Positions 54,341-63,852 are shown, numbered from the stretch's first letter. The stretch: 64,000 nt of DNA from Bacillota bacterium (GCA_028724585.1 JAQYCQ010000039.1:60632-124631); one strand, 5' to 3'. The notes: generated from the sequence alone by a model not told the origin. Translations and numbers: made by a program.

Positions 54341-55204
54341 ATGGGAAACGAGAAAAAAGAACAGCCGGGCAGCATAAACTGGTACCCGGGACATATGAAG
54401 AAAACACGCGAGCTTATAGCTTCCAACCTTAAGATGGTAGACGCAGTGATAGAGGTAGCGGATGCCAGGATCCCGCTTTCGAGCAGGAATCCTATATTGG
54501 CGGAGCTCACAGAAAGGAAGCCCCGCATACTGGTGCTGAGCAAGACGGATCTGGCGGATCCGGCCCAGAATAAGGCCTGGACTGCCAGAATGGAAAAAGA
54601 GGGAATGAAGGTTATAGCCGCGGACTGCAGGACTGGTAAAGGGGTAGATAAGATATTCAAAGCCCTTCAGGGACTTCAGGAGAAGAGGGACGCGCAGACG
54701 ACGAGAAAGCGTCCGGTCAGGCTGATGGTGGTCGGTATTCCTAACGCCGGAAAATCATCGCTGATAAACCGGCTAACAGGCAAAAAGAGCGCCCAGGTAG
54801 GCAACAGGCCGGGCGTGACGCGCGGAAAGCAGTGGCTGACTCTCAAGAACGGCATGCAGCTGCTGGATACGCCGGGTATACTGTGGCCTAAGTTCGAGGA
54901 CCGGCAGACAGGGCTCAACCTGGCCTTCTGCGGCTCGATAAAGGACGAGATCATGGACGTGGAGACCCTTGCTCTGGAGCTGATAAAGGTGCTCCTCAAA
55001 GATTACAGCGGTCTGCTGGCTGCGAGATATAAGGTAGATGATATCAGCGATGACGGCCTGGAGGCTATGGAGCAGATAGCCAGGAAGAGAGGATTCATCT
55101 TCTCAGGGAACAGGATAGATTACGAACGTACGGCCAACACAGTACTGGACGAGTTCAGAGCCGGGACTATAGGCAGGATAACTCTGGAGCGGGCTGACTC
55201 ATGA
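54341..55204 (+). CDS. rbgA: Ribosome biogenesis GTPase RbgA (YlqF)
   Basis: A 287-residue circularly permuted GTPase needed for late 50S assembly. INWYPGHMKKTRE opens the protein; G4 (LSKTDLAD) precedes G1 (GIPNAGKSSLINRL) and G3 (LLDTPGILWPK), the permuted order. The C-terminal helical domain is complete. The stop overlaps the rnhB start (ATGA), as in many Bacillota. Confidence 0.96.
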   Translation: MGNEKKEQPGSINWYPGHMKKTRELIASNLKMVDAVIEVADARIPLSSRNPILAELTERKPRILVLSKTDLADPAQNKAWTARMEKEGMKVIAADCRTGKGVDKIFKALQGLQEKRDAQTTRKRPVRLMVVGIPNAGKSSLINRLTGKKSAQVGNRPGVTRGKQWLTLKNGMQLLDTPGILWPKFEDRQTGLNLAFCGSIKDEIMDVETLALELIKVLLKDYSGLLAARYKVDDISDDGLEAMEQIARKRGFIFSGNRIDYERTANTVLDEFRAGTIGRITLERADS

Positions 55205-55866
55205 CAAAGGCTGAGAGAATTGAAAAAATGAAGGAAGACCTGGCCAGGATGACCCAGATAGAAAAGGAGCTCTATGCCGCTGGCCATGAAGGCCGCGAGG
55301 TAAATATCATAGCCGGCATGGACGAGGTCGGCAGAGGGCCTCTGGCCGGTCCGGTCGTCACGGCTGCCGTCGTGCTCCCGCGGGATTTCGATCTGCTGGG
55401 TGTCAATGACTCCAAAAAGCTGACAGAAAAGCGGCGTGAAGAAATGTATAAAAAGATCATGGACTGTGCCATAGAAGTCAATATCGGCATCAGGGACAAC
55501 ATGGAGATAGACCGGGTCAATATCCTGAACGCGACTAAGGAAGCCATGGCAGACGCGGTAAACGGCCTGAAAAAACGGCCTGACGTCGTGCTCATAGATG
55601 CCCTTACTATAGAAGGGACGGATGTTCCGCAGATAGGGATAGTAAAGGGAGACGCAAAGAGCGTGTCCATAGCGGCGGCATCCATAATCGCCAAGGTCAC
55701 CAGGGATCACATGATGATAGACTACGCGGAAAAATATCCCGGCTACGCGTTCGAAAACAACAAGGGTTACGGGACAAAGGCTCATTACGAAGGCCTGGAC
55801 AGGCTGGGTCCCTGCCCGATTCACAGACGCTCATTCCTGGTAAAGTATTTTGAGAACAAAAAGTGA
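55201..55866 (+). CDS. rnhB: Ribonuclease HII
   Basis: A 221-residue RNase HII that removes ribonucleotides from DNA-RNA hybrids. Catalytic signature IAGMDEVGRGPLAGPVV (Asp, Glu) with later Asp residues in VLIDALTIEG and VTRDHMMIDY; ends with NKGYGTKAHYEGLDRLGPCP, HRRSF. Translationally coupled to rbgA. Confidence 0.96.
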   Translation: MTKAERIEKMKEDLARMTQIEKELYAAGHEGREVNIIAGMDEVGRGPLAGPVVTAAVVLPRDFDLLGVNDSKKLTEKRREEMYKKIMDCAIEVNIGIRDNMEIDRVNILNATKEAMADAVNGLKKRPDVVLIDALTIEGTDVPQIGIVKGDAKSVSIAAASIIAKVTRDHMMIDYAEKYPGYAFENNKGYGTKAHYEGLDRLGPCPIHRRSFLVKYFENKK

Positions 55867-55924
55867 TAATTCCTGTTGTGCATTTTTGTGAGCGGTCTTT
55901 GCAAAGCAAAAAGCGGTAAGGGAA

Positions 55925-56166
55925 CAGCAGTCCACAGCTGTCGTGTCCGCTCCGGTGGAGTCAATCCGGATTTTTCACGACGCTTTCGCGGGAAATGATG
56001 AACCGCTCCGCAACTCACGAAAACACACCCGTGTTTTCGTTCAGACAGTGCTCCGCTTAAAATTCCGATTGAGATAACCGGAATTTTCTTCGTCATTTCA
56101 AGCCTCTCAGCATCGGAAAAATCACGGATCGTCTCCAGTCGCGGATCCGACAGCTGTGGACTGCTG
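55925..56166 (+). repeat. Structured ~250-bp repeat element, copy 3
   Basis: Outer 18-19-bp perfect helix (55925-55943 with 56148-56166), plus TCCGC/GCGGA inside it. A 10-bp perfect hairpin (56017-56026/56031-56040, loop ACCC) and a 9-bp AT hairpin (56059-56067/56079-56087) follow. Shared motifs TTCGCGGGA (55985-55993), GAACCGCTCCGCA, CAGACAGTG (56042-56050) and CGTCTC (56130-56135) are in the same order as copies 1 and 2. It lies after rnhB and just before the tRNA-Thr promoter. Confidence 0.8.
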
Positions 56167-56190
56167 ATCTCTGTACTGAAAAACAGCATG

Positions 56191-56220
56191 TTGACAAATC
56201 CGTATCCCGGATGTTAAAAT
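56191..56220 (+). promoter_or_regulatory. Promoter of tRNA-Thr
   Basis: TTGACA (56191-56196), 18-bp spacer, TAAAAT (56215-56220), 25 bp before the mature tRNA 5' end. Confidence 0.75.
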
Positions 56221-56245
56221 TTCATTTGCAAATATGCGCAGATAT

Positions 56246-56321
56246 GCTTCTGTGGCTCAGTTGGTAGAGCAGCTCATTCGTAACGAGCAGGTCAACGGTT
56301 CGAGTCCGTTCAGGAGCTCCA
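56246..56321 (+). tRNA. tRNA-Thr (anticodon CGT)
   Basis: A 76-base cloverleaf with an encoded CCA. The acceptor GCTTCTG pairs with CAGGAGC; D-arm GGCTCAGTTGGTAGAGC; anticodon loop TTCGTAA with CGT at positions 34-36; T-arm AACGGTTCGAGTCCGTT. It decodes ACG. The only irregularity is an A-C mismatch at the base of the anticodon loop (31-39). Confidence 0.96.
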
Positions 56322-56331
56322 TATTTGTAAG

Positions 56332-56378
56332 GTCCGCTCCGGTCGTCTCTGTTGAAGGCCGGGGCGGATTTTGTTTTG
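56332..56378 (+). terminator. Terminator after tRNA-Thr
   Basis: TCCGCTCCGGTC pairs with GGCCGGGGCGGA (some G-U pairs), followed by TTTTGTTTTG. Confidence 0.7.
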
Positions 56379-56401
56379 TCCGCAAAATAGCCGCCGCTCC
56401 T

Positions 56402-56412
56402 GCGCGGAGCGC
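56402..56412. repeat. CGGAG-core short palindrome
   Basis: GCGCGGAGCGC, between the tRNA terminator and the valS promoter. Confidence 0.5.
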
Positions 56413-56430
56413 TGCGAAAGAGCAAAGACT

Positions 56431-56459
56431 TTGACTGCTCTAGTTAATAGTAGTAAAAT
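56431..56459 (+). promoter_or_regulatory. Promoter of valS-folC operon
   Basis: TTGACT (56431-56436), 17-bp spacer, TAAAAT (56454-56459). A ~140-base leader follows. It contains no T-box AGGGTGG-type motif, so charging-dependent control of valS is not indicated. Confidence 0.65.
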
Positions 56460-56602
56460 TAATTATTAAAGTGAATTTTAGAATTGATATGACAAAGCGG
56501 TGTTTACTGTATTTTATACATCTATAAAGTATGCGCCTCTCATGTCAATGATCGATCAGATGCAGTAGGATAAGTTAATTCAAGTCAGGAGAATGTTTAA
56601 GT

Positions 56603-59308
56603 ATGTCAAAGACAATTTCCAAAACATATGATCCGCAGGAATTCGAGCAGCGGATCTACGACGAATGGGAACAGAGCGGTTCTTTTAAGGCTGACGACGA
56701 CCACAGCAAAAAGCCTTTCGCCATAGTTATGCCGCCTCCTAATATCACAGGCAAGCTTCACATGGGTCACGCCCTGGACCAGACTCTTCAGGACGTGCTC
56801 ATCAGATGGCGCAGGATGCAGGGCTATAACGCTCTGTGGATCCCGGGCAGCGACCACGCTTCTATCGCCACTGAGGTAAAGGTAGTTAACAAGGTCAAGG
56901 AAGAAGAAGGCAAGACAAAGGAAGAGCTTGGCAGAGAGGAATTCCTCAAGCGCGTATGGGACTGGAAGGAAGAGTACGGCAGCACTATCACTAAACAGAT
57001 CAGGAAGCTGGGAGCTTCCTGCGACTGGAGCCGCGAGAGGTTCACTATGGACGAAGGCTGCAGCAGGGCTGTAGTAAAACAGTTCGTAAACCTCCACAAG
57101 AAGGGCCTCATCTACAGGGGCAACAGGCTCATAAACTGGTGCCCTAACTGCGGAACTTCGCTTTCTGACGCGGAAGTAGAGCACAGCGACAAGAACGCCA
57201 AGTATTACTACATCAGATATCCGGGCGCTGACGGCAGCGAGGGTATTGTGGTAGCTACTTCCCGTCCTGAGACTATGTTCGGTGACTGCGCTGTTGCCGT
57301 AAGGTCTGACGATGAGCGCTACAAGGACATGATAGGTAAAAAGGTCATAGTTCCTGTAGTAAACAGGGAAGTCGAGATCATCGGCGATCCGTATCCTGAT
57401 CCTGAAAAGGGAACAGGCGCGGTTAAGATCACACCGGCTCACGACCCTAATGACTTTGCTGTAGGCGAGCGCCACGACCTGCCTAAGTGGTCGTGCTTAA
57501 ACGATGATGCCACCATGAACAGCCTGGCAGGCAAATATGAGGGCATGGACCGCTACGAGTGCAGAAAGGCTCTCATCAAGGATATAGACGAAGCCGGATA
57601 TCTGGTAAAGACAGAGGACAAGGTCATCCCTGTAGGCGAGTGCTACAGATGCCACTCAGCTGTAGAGCCTATGATCTCAGACCAGTGGTTCGTAAAGATG
57701 AAGGAGCTGGCACAGCCTGCTGTCGACGCTGTAAAGAACGGTGACATAAAGCTGGTGCCTGAGAGATTCAGCAAGATCTACATGCACTGGCTCGAGGATA
57801 TCCATGACTGGTGTATCTCCCGCCAGCTCTGGTGGGGCCACAGGATCCCTGCTTATTACTGCGAGGACTGCGGTGAGATCATTGTATCGGAAACTGTTCC
57901 GGACAAGTGCCCTAAGTGCGGCAGCACCCGCATCCATCAGGACGAGGACGTTCTGGACACCTGGTTCAGCTCGGCTCTCTGGCCTTTCTCGACTCTGGGC
58001 TGGCCTGACAAGAACGAAGACCTGGACTACTTCTATCCTACAGATGTCCTGGTAACCGGCTACGATATCATCTTCTTCTGGGTCATCAGGATGGTATTCT
58101 CGGGAATCGAGACTATGGGAGAGATCCCGTTCAAGTACGTATACGTACACGGACTGGTGCGCGACGCTCAGGGACGCAAGATGAGCAAATCGCTCGGCAA
58201 CGGCATAGACCCTCTGGACATCATAGAGAAGTACGGCGCCGACGCTCTGCGCTTCATGCTCATGAACGGCATAACTCCGGGCAACGACATGAGGTTTATC
58301 CAGGGCAAGCTCGAGGGAGCCAGGAATTTCGCCAACAAACTCTGGAACGCTTCCAGGTTCGTGCTCATGAACATCACTGACGAGGATGGAAACCTCCTGC
58401 CTGAGGTATGCGAGAGCGTAGATCTCTCCAGCCTCGATCTTAAGGACGAAGATAAATGGATCATCTCCACTGTCAATTCCGCCCTTTCTGAGATCACCGG
58501 CAATATGGAGAAATTCGAGCTGGCTCTGGCTTCGCAGAAGATCTACGACCTTATCTGGAACAACTTCTGTGACTGGTATATCGAGTTCGTAAAGAGCAGG
58601 CTCTATGGAGACGATGCTGAGGATAAGAGGACAGCGAGACTGGTCCTCGTAGCTGAGCTCAAGGATCTGCTCAGGCTCCTGCACCCGTTCATGCCGTATA
58701 TCACAGAAGAGATATGGTCGGCTCTCCCTAGGACAGAGGGCGAAGCCACAGAGAAGAATCCTGACGGCTTCCTGATCAGGCAGGCATGGCCTGAGTACAG
58801 TGACGCTAAGTCCTTCCCTGCTGAAGAAGCCGAGATCGAGACCGTGATGGAAGCTGTAAGGACTATCAGGAACATCAGGTCAGAAGCTGATACTGCTCCT
58901 TCAAGGAAGGTGGCAGCAGTCATCCTCGCTGAAGGAGACGCAGCTGACAGGCTCCGCGCCGGCGAGAGGCACATCAGGACTCAGGCTGGCGTAAGGGAGA
59001 TCTCATTCATCGAGAAGAGAGAAGAGCTTACAGGCGACGTGATGTCCGGCGTCATCAATGGAGCCGAGATATTCATCAATACCGACGAGCTCATGGATTA
59101 CGAAGCGGAGCACGAGCGTCTGCTCAAGGAAAAGAAGAAGCTCGAGGGAGAGGTGGCACGCGTAGATAAGAAGCTTGCCAACCAGGGCTTTGTAAGCAAG
59201 GCTCCTGAAAAGGTCATTCAGGCCGAAAGGGACAAACAGGTCAAGTACACTGAGATGCTGGCCAAGGTTACAGACAGGCTGGCTGTTGTTGAAGAGAAGA
59301 TAAAATAA
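56603..59308 (+). CDS. valS: Valyl-tRNA synthetase
   Basis: A 901-residue class Ia synthetase. PPPNITGKLHMGHALDQT contains the HIGH-type motif. The CP1 editing domain, a zinc-like pair (CEDCGEII; CPKCGSTR), KMSKSLGNGIDPLDII (KMSKS, ~residue 526) and the anticodon-binding domain are in order; a C-terminal coiled-coil arm (~835-900) completes it. Length is normal. AGGAGA precedes the ATG. It leads an operon with folC, one base apart. Confidence 0.98.
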   Translation: MSKTISKTYDPQEFEQRIYDEWEQSGSFKADDDHSKKPFAIVMPPPNITGKLHMGHALDQTLQDVLIRWRRMQGYNALWIPGSDHASIATEVKVVNKVKEEEGKTKEELGREEFLKRVWDWKEEYGSTITKQIRKLGASCDWSRERFTMDEGCSRAVVKQFVNLHKKGLIYRGNRLINWCPNCGTSLSDAEVEHSDKNAKYYYIRYPGADGSEGIVVATSRPETMFGDCAVAVRSDDERYKDMIGKKVIVPVVNREVEIIGDPYPDPEKGTGAVKITPAHDPNDFAVGERHDLPKWSCLNDDATMNSLAGKYEGMDRYECRKALIKDIDEAGYLVKTEDKVIPVGECYRCHSAVEPMISDQWFVKMKELAQPAVDAVKNGDIKLVPERFSKIYMHWLEDIHDWCISRQLWWGHRIPAYYCEDCGEIIVSETVPDKCPKCGSTRIHQDEDVLDTWFSSALWPFSTLGWPDKNEDLDYFYPTDVLVTGYDIIFFWVIRMVFSGIETMGEIPFKYVYVHGLVRDAQGRKMSKSLGNGIDPLDIIEKYGADALRFMLMNGITPGNDMRFIQGKLEGARNFANKLWNASRFVLMNITDEDGNLLPEVCESVDLSSLDLKDEDKWIISTVNSALSEITGNMEKFELALASQKIYDLIWNNFCDWYIEFVKSRLYGDDAEDKRTARLVLVAELKDLLRLLHPFMPYITEEIWSALPRTEGEATEKNPDGFLIRQAWPEYSDAKSFPAEEAEIETVMEAVRTIRNIRSEADTAPSRKVAAVILAEGDAADRLRAGERHIRTQAGVREISFIEKREELTGDVMSGVINGAEIFINTDELMDYEAEHERLLKEKKKLEGEVARVDKKLANQGFVSKAPEKVIQAERDKQVKYTEMLAKVTDRLAVVEEKIK

Positions 59309-59309
59309 C

Positions 59310-60623
59310 ATGAATTACGATGAAGCTTTAGAAACGATACATTCATATCTTAAGTTCGGATCTAAGCTGGGTCTGTCGAGGATGAACGAGCTCCTCGACA
59401 GGCTCGGCCGCCCAGAAAAGGATCTCAGGGTCATACATGTAGCAGGCACCAACGGCAAGGGCTCAGTGGTCCGCTATATCTATACCGTCCTCAACGAGTC
59501 AGGCTATCGTGCCGGAGCGTATTTCTCACCGTATATAGAGAAATTTACTGAAAGGATAGAGTGCGGCGGCCAGCAGATCTCAGAGGAGGATCTGGTAAGA
59601 TACACGGAGATCGTGGACGAAAAGGCTAAGGAAATGGTCGCTGAAGGCCACGATTCCCCTACAGAGTTTGAGATCGTCACCGCGATCGGTTTCATGTACT
59701 TCGCGGCTCAGAAGGTAGATTTCGTAGTACTGGAGACAGGCCTCGGCGGTATCGGCGATTCCACTAACGTGATAGAAAAGCCGCTGGCGACCATCATCAC
59801 ATCGATAGACTTCGACCATATGGCCGTTCTGGGCGATACTCTTCCCGAGATCGCGGCCAACAAGGCCGGCATCTTCAAGCAGGGAGTTCCTGCCGCGGCC
59901 TTCGTAAAGGACGAAGAGGCCAGGCAGGTCTGCATAGATAAAGCGGCGGAGCTCGATGCTCCTTTCTATGATATTACCAAAGCAGAGATCTCCGACGTAG
60001 TAAAAGATATAGAAGGCTATTCCTTCAGCGCCGATTTCGATATGGACGGGGAGCACCGTTCGTTTAAGAACATAAAACTGGGTATGGCAGGTACGCATCA
60101 GATCGAAAACGCTCTCTGCGCCCTTTACTGCATAGAGATCCTGAGAGGAGAAGGCGTAAATATCCCTGACCAAGCTCTTAGAAGCGGATTAGAGAAGTCG
60201 AAACAGCCCGCCAGGTTCGAGATCGTCTATAAGGATCCTTACGTCATCCTGGACGGAGCGCACAACTATGCCGGCGCCAGAGCCCTGGCCTACACACTCC
60301 ACGAAGTACTGGACGGCAAGAACATCCTTCTCTGTGTAGGCATACTCGAGGACAAGGAATACCAGAAGATGGCCAAAGTGCTCAACAAGCTGCACTGCGA
60401 CATAATATGCACATCAGTGCCTGTAGAGCGTGGAATGCCTGCCTTCAACCTGGCAGACGCTTTCGGCAGAGTCGGAGGCTTCGTTATCGGCATATATGAT
60501 AATTACATGGAAGCCTTTAACGCGTCAGTAAGGGCGTCTGACGCTTACGACGCTATAGTATGGGCTGGATCCCTCTATCTCATGGGCCCTATCAGAGCTA
60601 TGTTTGAGGAAGGAGAAGACTGA
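59310..60623 (+). CDS. folC: Folylpolyglutamate synthase / dihydrofolate synthase
   Basis: A 437-residue Mur-ligase-fold enzyme adding glutamate to folates. The ATP loop is VAGTNGKGSVVRYIY; further motifs are VLETGLGGIGDSTNVI, TSIDFDHMAVLGDT and DGAHNYAGARAL. It starts directly after the valS stop, the common valS-folC arrangement in Bacillota. Confidence 0.96.
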   Translation: MNYDEALETIHSYLKFGSKLGLSRMNELLDRLGRPEKDLRVIHVAGTNGKGSVVRYIYTVLNESGYRAGAYFSPYIEKFTERIECGGQQISEEDLVRYTEIVDEKAKEMVAEGHDSPTEFEIVTAIGFMYFAAQKVDFVVLETGLGGIGDSTNVIEKPLATIITSIDFDHMAVLGDTLPEIAANKAGIFKQGVPAAAFVKDEEARQVCIDKAAELDAPFYDITKAEISDVVKDIEGYSFSADFDMDGEHRSFKNIKLGMAGTHQIENALCALYCIEILRGEGVNIPDQALRSGLEKSKQPARFEIVYKDPYVILDGAHNYAGARALAYTLHEVLDGKNILLCVGILEDKEYQKMAKVLNKLHCDIICTSVPVERGMPAFNLADAFGRVGGFVIGIYDNYMEAFNASVRASDAYDAIVWAGSLYLMGPIRAMFEEGED

Positions 60624-60626
60624 TCG

Positions 60627-61610
60627 ATGGAATCAGATTTTATCATTAAAGAAACACCGGCAAAGGAGAAAGGAAAGAAGCGCAAAAAAGTTCTTCTTTT
60701 CTATAACCCGGGCGCCGGCAACGGCATGTTCAAGGCCAACCTCGACAGGATAATAGAGAGATTCCAGGCGGTGGACCAGGTCGTGATACCGGTAAGAGCT
60801 GACGACAATGTCAACATCGAAGAGTTCCTGACCGAAATAAATATAGAAGAATACTCTAAGATCATAGCCGCCGGAGGAGACGGCACGATCAATGTAGTAG
60901 TAAACGCTATGATGAAGACCGGATGCAGACTGCCGATAGCAGTATTTCCGGCCGGAACCGCCAACGACTACGCCCATTATTTCGGTATCCCGACGACGAT
61001 AGACGGCATGTTGGACATAGCTGTCGGAGACCATTACGTGGCAGCGGATATAGGCAGGTGCAACCAGCGTTACTTCGTGAACGTTGCCGCTATAGGCTCA
61101 GTCATCGACGTCAGCCAGAAGACAGATAAGAACATGAAAAACGCTCTCGGCATCATGGCTTATTATCTCAAGGGCCTGTCGGAGCTGCGCACCCTTAAGC
61201 CTGTAAAGGTAAAGATCACTACTGACAAGGAGGAGCTTAACGAGAACATCTTCTTCATGGTAGTGCTCAACGGCAATTCGGCCGGCGGATTCAGGAAACT
61301 TGGTGTAGAATCGTCCATAAACGACGGTATGTTCGATGTCATCATTTTTAAAGAGACACGTTTTGCCGAGCTGCCTATGCTGGGGCTCGACGTACTGCAG
61401 GGCCGCCACCCTGAAAACGACAACGTCATCTATTTCCAGACATCGCACCTTAAAATAGAATCTGACGAACCTATCAGCACAGATGTGGACGGCGAGCTGG
61501 GAGAGCCGTTCCCTCTGGACATAGAGATAGTTCCAAAGCAGCTGCTGGTAAACGTAAGCGCCAGGGAACAGATGCTTCTCTCGAACGAGGAAAAGACTGA
61601 AGAGAACTGA
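60627..61610 (+). CDS. Diacylglycerol/lipid kinase family protein (YegS/DagK-like)
   Basis: A 327-residue soluble lipid kinase. Catalytic-domain signatures are FYNPGAGNGMF, AAGGDGTINVVVNAMM (nucleotide loop) and FPAGTANDYAHYFGIP; a C-terminal beta-sandwich has STDVDGELGEPFPL. The family recycles diacylglycerol or phosphorylates other lipids at the membrane. The extended basic N-terminus (KEKGKKRKK) may help membrane contact. It follows folC after three bases, so is part of the valS operon. Confidence 0.88.
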   Translation: MESDFIIKETPAKEKGKKRKKVLLFYNPGAGNGMFKANLDRIIERFQAVDQVVIPVRADDNVNIEEFLTEINIEEYSKIIAAGGDGTINVVVNAMMKTGCRLPIAVFPAGTANDYAHYFGIPTTIDGMLDIAVGDHYVAADIGRCNQRYFVNVAAIGSVIDVSQKTDKNMKNALGIMAYYLKGLSELRTLKPVKVKITTDKEELNENIFFMVVLNGNSAGGFRKLGVESSINDGMFDVIIFKETRFAELPMLGLDVLQGRHPENDNVIYFQTSHLKIESDEPISTDVDGELGEPFPLDIEIVPKQLLVNVSAREQMLLSNEEKTEEN

Positions 61611-61683
61611 TGCGGGACTTGCGCGGACGGCCTGCTCAGTGTCGCGTATATGGGGGTAGAGCCGAGAGCAGAGGAGGATTGAT

Positions 61684-62130
61684 ATGATAAGGATAATACC
61701 GACGGACGACCACGAATCGCTCAACGGATTTTACGCTGAGAACGGTCTCGAGATATCGGAGGATGATCCTACCGATACATCAGCATTGAAAAGCTGGCGT
61801 CTCTTTGATGAAAACGGTGTATTCGCCGGGGCTGTGACGCTGGCTTTCAGGCAGGGAGACTATATTATAGACGGAATAGCTCTTGACAAAGACCACAGGG
61901 GTCAGATGCTGGGGACAGGTCTGCTGAAGACAGCCCTTGTCGATGCCAGGGAGAGGGGCGCCGAACGTGTATTCCTGGTAGCCAGAGCGCCTGAATTCTT
62001 CAGGGCGAACGGCTTTGTGACAGTGCCGAGAGAAGAAGCGCCTGAGTTTTTCGAGTGTGCCGGCTGCGACCAGTACAACCTTTCATGTTTTCCGGAGGTA
62101 ATGCGTTTTGATTACCCGGAGGAAAAATAA
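61684..62130 (+). CDS. GNAT-family N-acetyltransferase
   Basis: A 148-residue acetyltransferase. The acetyl-CoA-binding A motif is KDHRGQMLGTGLLKTALVDA, followed by the B motif FFRANGFVTV. A late Cys-rich loop (FECAGCDQY) matches a clade of 'GNAT family' genes in Clostridia. The substrate is unknown. GGAGG precedes the ATG. Its 3' end overlaps the SLH protein start by 23 bp. Confidence 0.85.
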   Translation: MIRIIPTDDHESLNGFYAENGLEISEDDPTDTSALKSWRLFDENGVFAGAVTLAFRQGDYIIDGIALDKDHRGQMLGTGLLKTALVDARERGAERVFLVARAPEFFRANGFVTVPREEAPEFFECAGCDQYNLSCFPEVMRFDYPEEK

Positions 62131-63742
62131 CAGAAAAAACAAAAGAATATCATTAAAGGCCGCATCCTTCGCGGGCTTCGCCCGCAGAGCGGCCGGCGCC
62201 CTGATAGTCGCGGCTGCTCTTCTTGCCGCTCCAATGGCGCCGCCGGCGCACGCTGCCTCAGTCAGCTCCAGCTACCTGAGCGCGCGGTCCATCACGGCAG
62301 TCGAAGCTGACAGCGGCAGTGTGATAGCCCTGGACCTGCCCGCCGACGAAGATTACCGTTATATCAGGACGTCATTTATGGACAGCGGCGGGCAGCTGGA
62401 GAAAACGCGCAGCCAGACCGTGTACCACGGCCAGGCTGATATAAGCGTATCCGGGCTGGCTGACGGCACATACTATCTTCAGCTCTCCAGCTCTTCTGAC
62501 GGCAGGGCTTATACATCTGTGTTATCCGGGAAATCCGGATTCATAGTCAGGATCTCAGGAGGAAAAGCCGAGGTAAGGCAGTCGCCGGTAATATACCAGT
62601 ACATGGATTACTACAGCCATAAGGACAAGTCCGCAGAGGCTCTGTATTACTATCTCAGACCGTCTTACAGGGTTCAGAGCAATGACTCAGAAATGATCAG
62701 CAAGGAAGCCGAGATCACAAAAGGGCTGACCGGAGCTTATGAAAAGGCGGAAGCTATATCCAGGTGGGTTTCCGGGAACGTCTATTACAACATGGATGCG
62801 CGTAACGGCGACGATTCAACAGGTCCCGAGCTGAGCGCTGACGCTCTCGGGACTCTGAGAACGGGAGTCGCGGTATGCGAGGGCTACGCTAATCTCACTA
62901 CTGCCCTGCTCAGGGCGGCCGGCATACCTGCGAGGACCTGTATAGGATACGGCCTCATAGATTCCGATGAGGAATGGTCCCAGTACAAGGCTTCAGGCTC
63001 GGCCGGGGAGAACCACGCCTGGACAGAAGCTTTCCTCAGGGGACGCTGGATAGAGATAGATCCGACCTGGAATTCAAAGAATATTTTTTATAAAGGCAGC
63101 GGAATAAAGGGGAACCCTGCCGATACCTATTTCGACAGCACTCCCCAGTTCTTCGCTTACGGCCATCTGCAGCTGAGGGCGGACGACTTCAGCCCTGACT
63201 ATATGAAGCTCCTGTTCTATGACCTTAAGGACGACTGGTCTTATAAATATATCAGGTTTGCGGTCAACAACGATATAATGCACGGTACAGGCGATGGGCA
63301 GTTCGATCTATCCGGAAAAACGACTCAGGCTATGTTCATAACCATGCTGTCATTTGCAGCAGGCGAGGATATAAAGCCTTCGTCTGCTGCTCCATGGTAC
63401 AGGGACTTCGACAGCTGGGCGCGCAGGAATGGCATAAATACCGGTGTCGGCGGCTACGATCCTGCAGCTCTCATAACCCGTGAACAGATGGCGGTTATGC
63501 TGCACAATTTCATAGAGACGGAGGATATAAATCCTGTATCCAAGAATTCGGGGACTTTCTCCGATATAGGCCAGGCTTCCTACTGGGCGAGAAATGACAT
63601 AAGCGACCTGAAAAGATGGGGCTTTGTGGCCGGCCGCGGTGACGGGACGTTCGATCCCAAGGCTAATTTCACCAGGGCTGAGGCGGCTGTCATCATCACG
63701 ATCGTAGAGGATGCTATACTGAGAGATTACCTGAACACATAA
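62108..63742 (+). CDS. Secreted transglutaminase-like protein with S-layer homology domains
   Basis: A 544-residue exported protein from a TTG start at 62108, supported by GGAGG nine bases upstream inside the GNAT gene. A long basic signal peptide ends near APPAHAA (~50). Residues ~55-150 are beta-rich. The transglutaminase core (~215-335) has Cys in GVAVCEGYANLTTALLRAAG, His in GENHAWTEAFL and Asp in WIEIDPTWNS. Two to three SLH repeats (~365-540; YIRFAVNNDIMHGTGDGQF, RWGFVAGRGDGTFDP) would attach it to the cell wall. It may act as a surface protease or cross-linking enzyme. A short palindrome (62171-62185) encodes part of the signal peptide. Confidence 0.88.
   Translation: MITRRKNNRKNKRISLKAASFAGFARRAAGALIVAAALLAAPMAPPAHAASVSSSYLSARSITAVEADSGSVIALDLPADEDYRYIRTSFMDSGGQLEKTRSQTVYHGQADISVSGLADGTYYLQLSSSSDGRAYTSVLSGKSGFIVRISGGKAEVRQSPVIYQYMDYYSHKDKSAEALYYYLRPSYRVQSNDSEMISKEAEITKGLTGAYEKAEAISRWVSGNVYYNMDARNGDDSTGPELSADALGTLRTGVAVCEGYANLTTALLRAAGIPARTCIGYGLIDSDEEWSQYKASGSAGENHAWTEAFLRGRWIEIDPTWNSKNIFYKGSGIKGNPADTYFDSTPQFFAYGHLQLRADDFSPDYMKLLFYDLKDDWSYKYIRFAVNNDIMHGTGDGQFDLSGKTTQAMFITMLSFAAGEDIKPSSAAPWYRDFDSWARRNGINTGVGGYDPAALITREQMAVMLHNFIETEDINPVSKNSGTFSDIGQASYWARNDISDLKRWGFVAGRGDGTFDPKANFTRAEAAVIITIVEDAILRDYLNT
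62171..62185. repeat. Short palindrome in signal-peptide coding region
   Basis: GCGGGCTTCGCCCGC: six-base arms around TTC, a centre variant of the CGGAG-core family. Confidence 0.5.
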
Positions 63743-63763
63743 AATCAAAGAACGGCATATACA

Positions 63764-63808
63764 GAAAAAAGCTGAAACCGGCGCGCGCCGGCCTCAGCTT
63801 TTTTATAT
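63764..63808 (+). terminator. Rho-independent terminator after the SLH protein gene
   Basis: AAGCTGA...GGCGCGCGCC...TCAGCTT stem followed by TTTTTATAT; an A-run precedes it, so it may work in both directions. Confidence 0.9.
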
Positions 63809-63817
63809 ATGTCTTAC

Positions 63818-63852
63818 GCGGCCTCCGGCCGCGGAAGGTCCACGGAGTGGTC
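63818..63852. repeat. Two adjacent CGGAG-core palindromes
   Basis: GCGGCCTCCGGCCGC (63818-63832, perfect) and GTCCACGGAGTGGTC (63838-63852, one mismatch). Confidence 0.6.

Noticed and set aside
56234..56434. 66-codon ORF overlapping the tRNA
   Set aside because: It runs through the complete tRNA-Thr cloverleaf and its terminator.
56460..56602. T-box before valS
   Set aside because: No T-box sequence, specifier stem or terminator/antiterminator pair was found.
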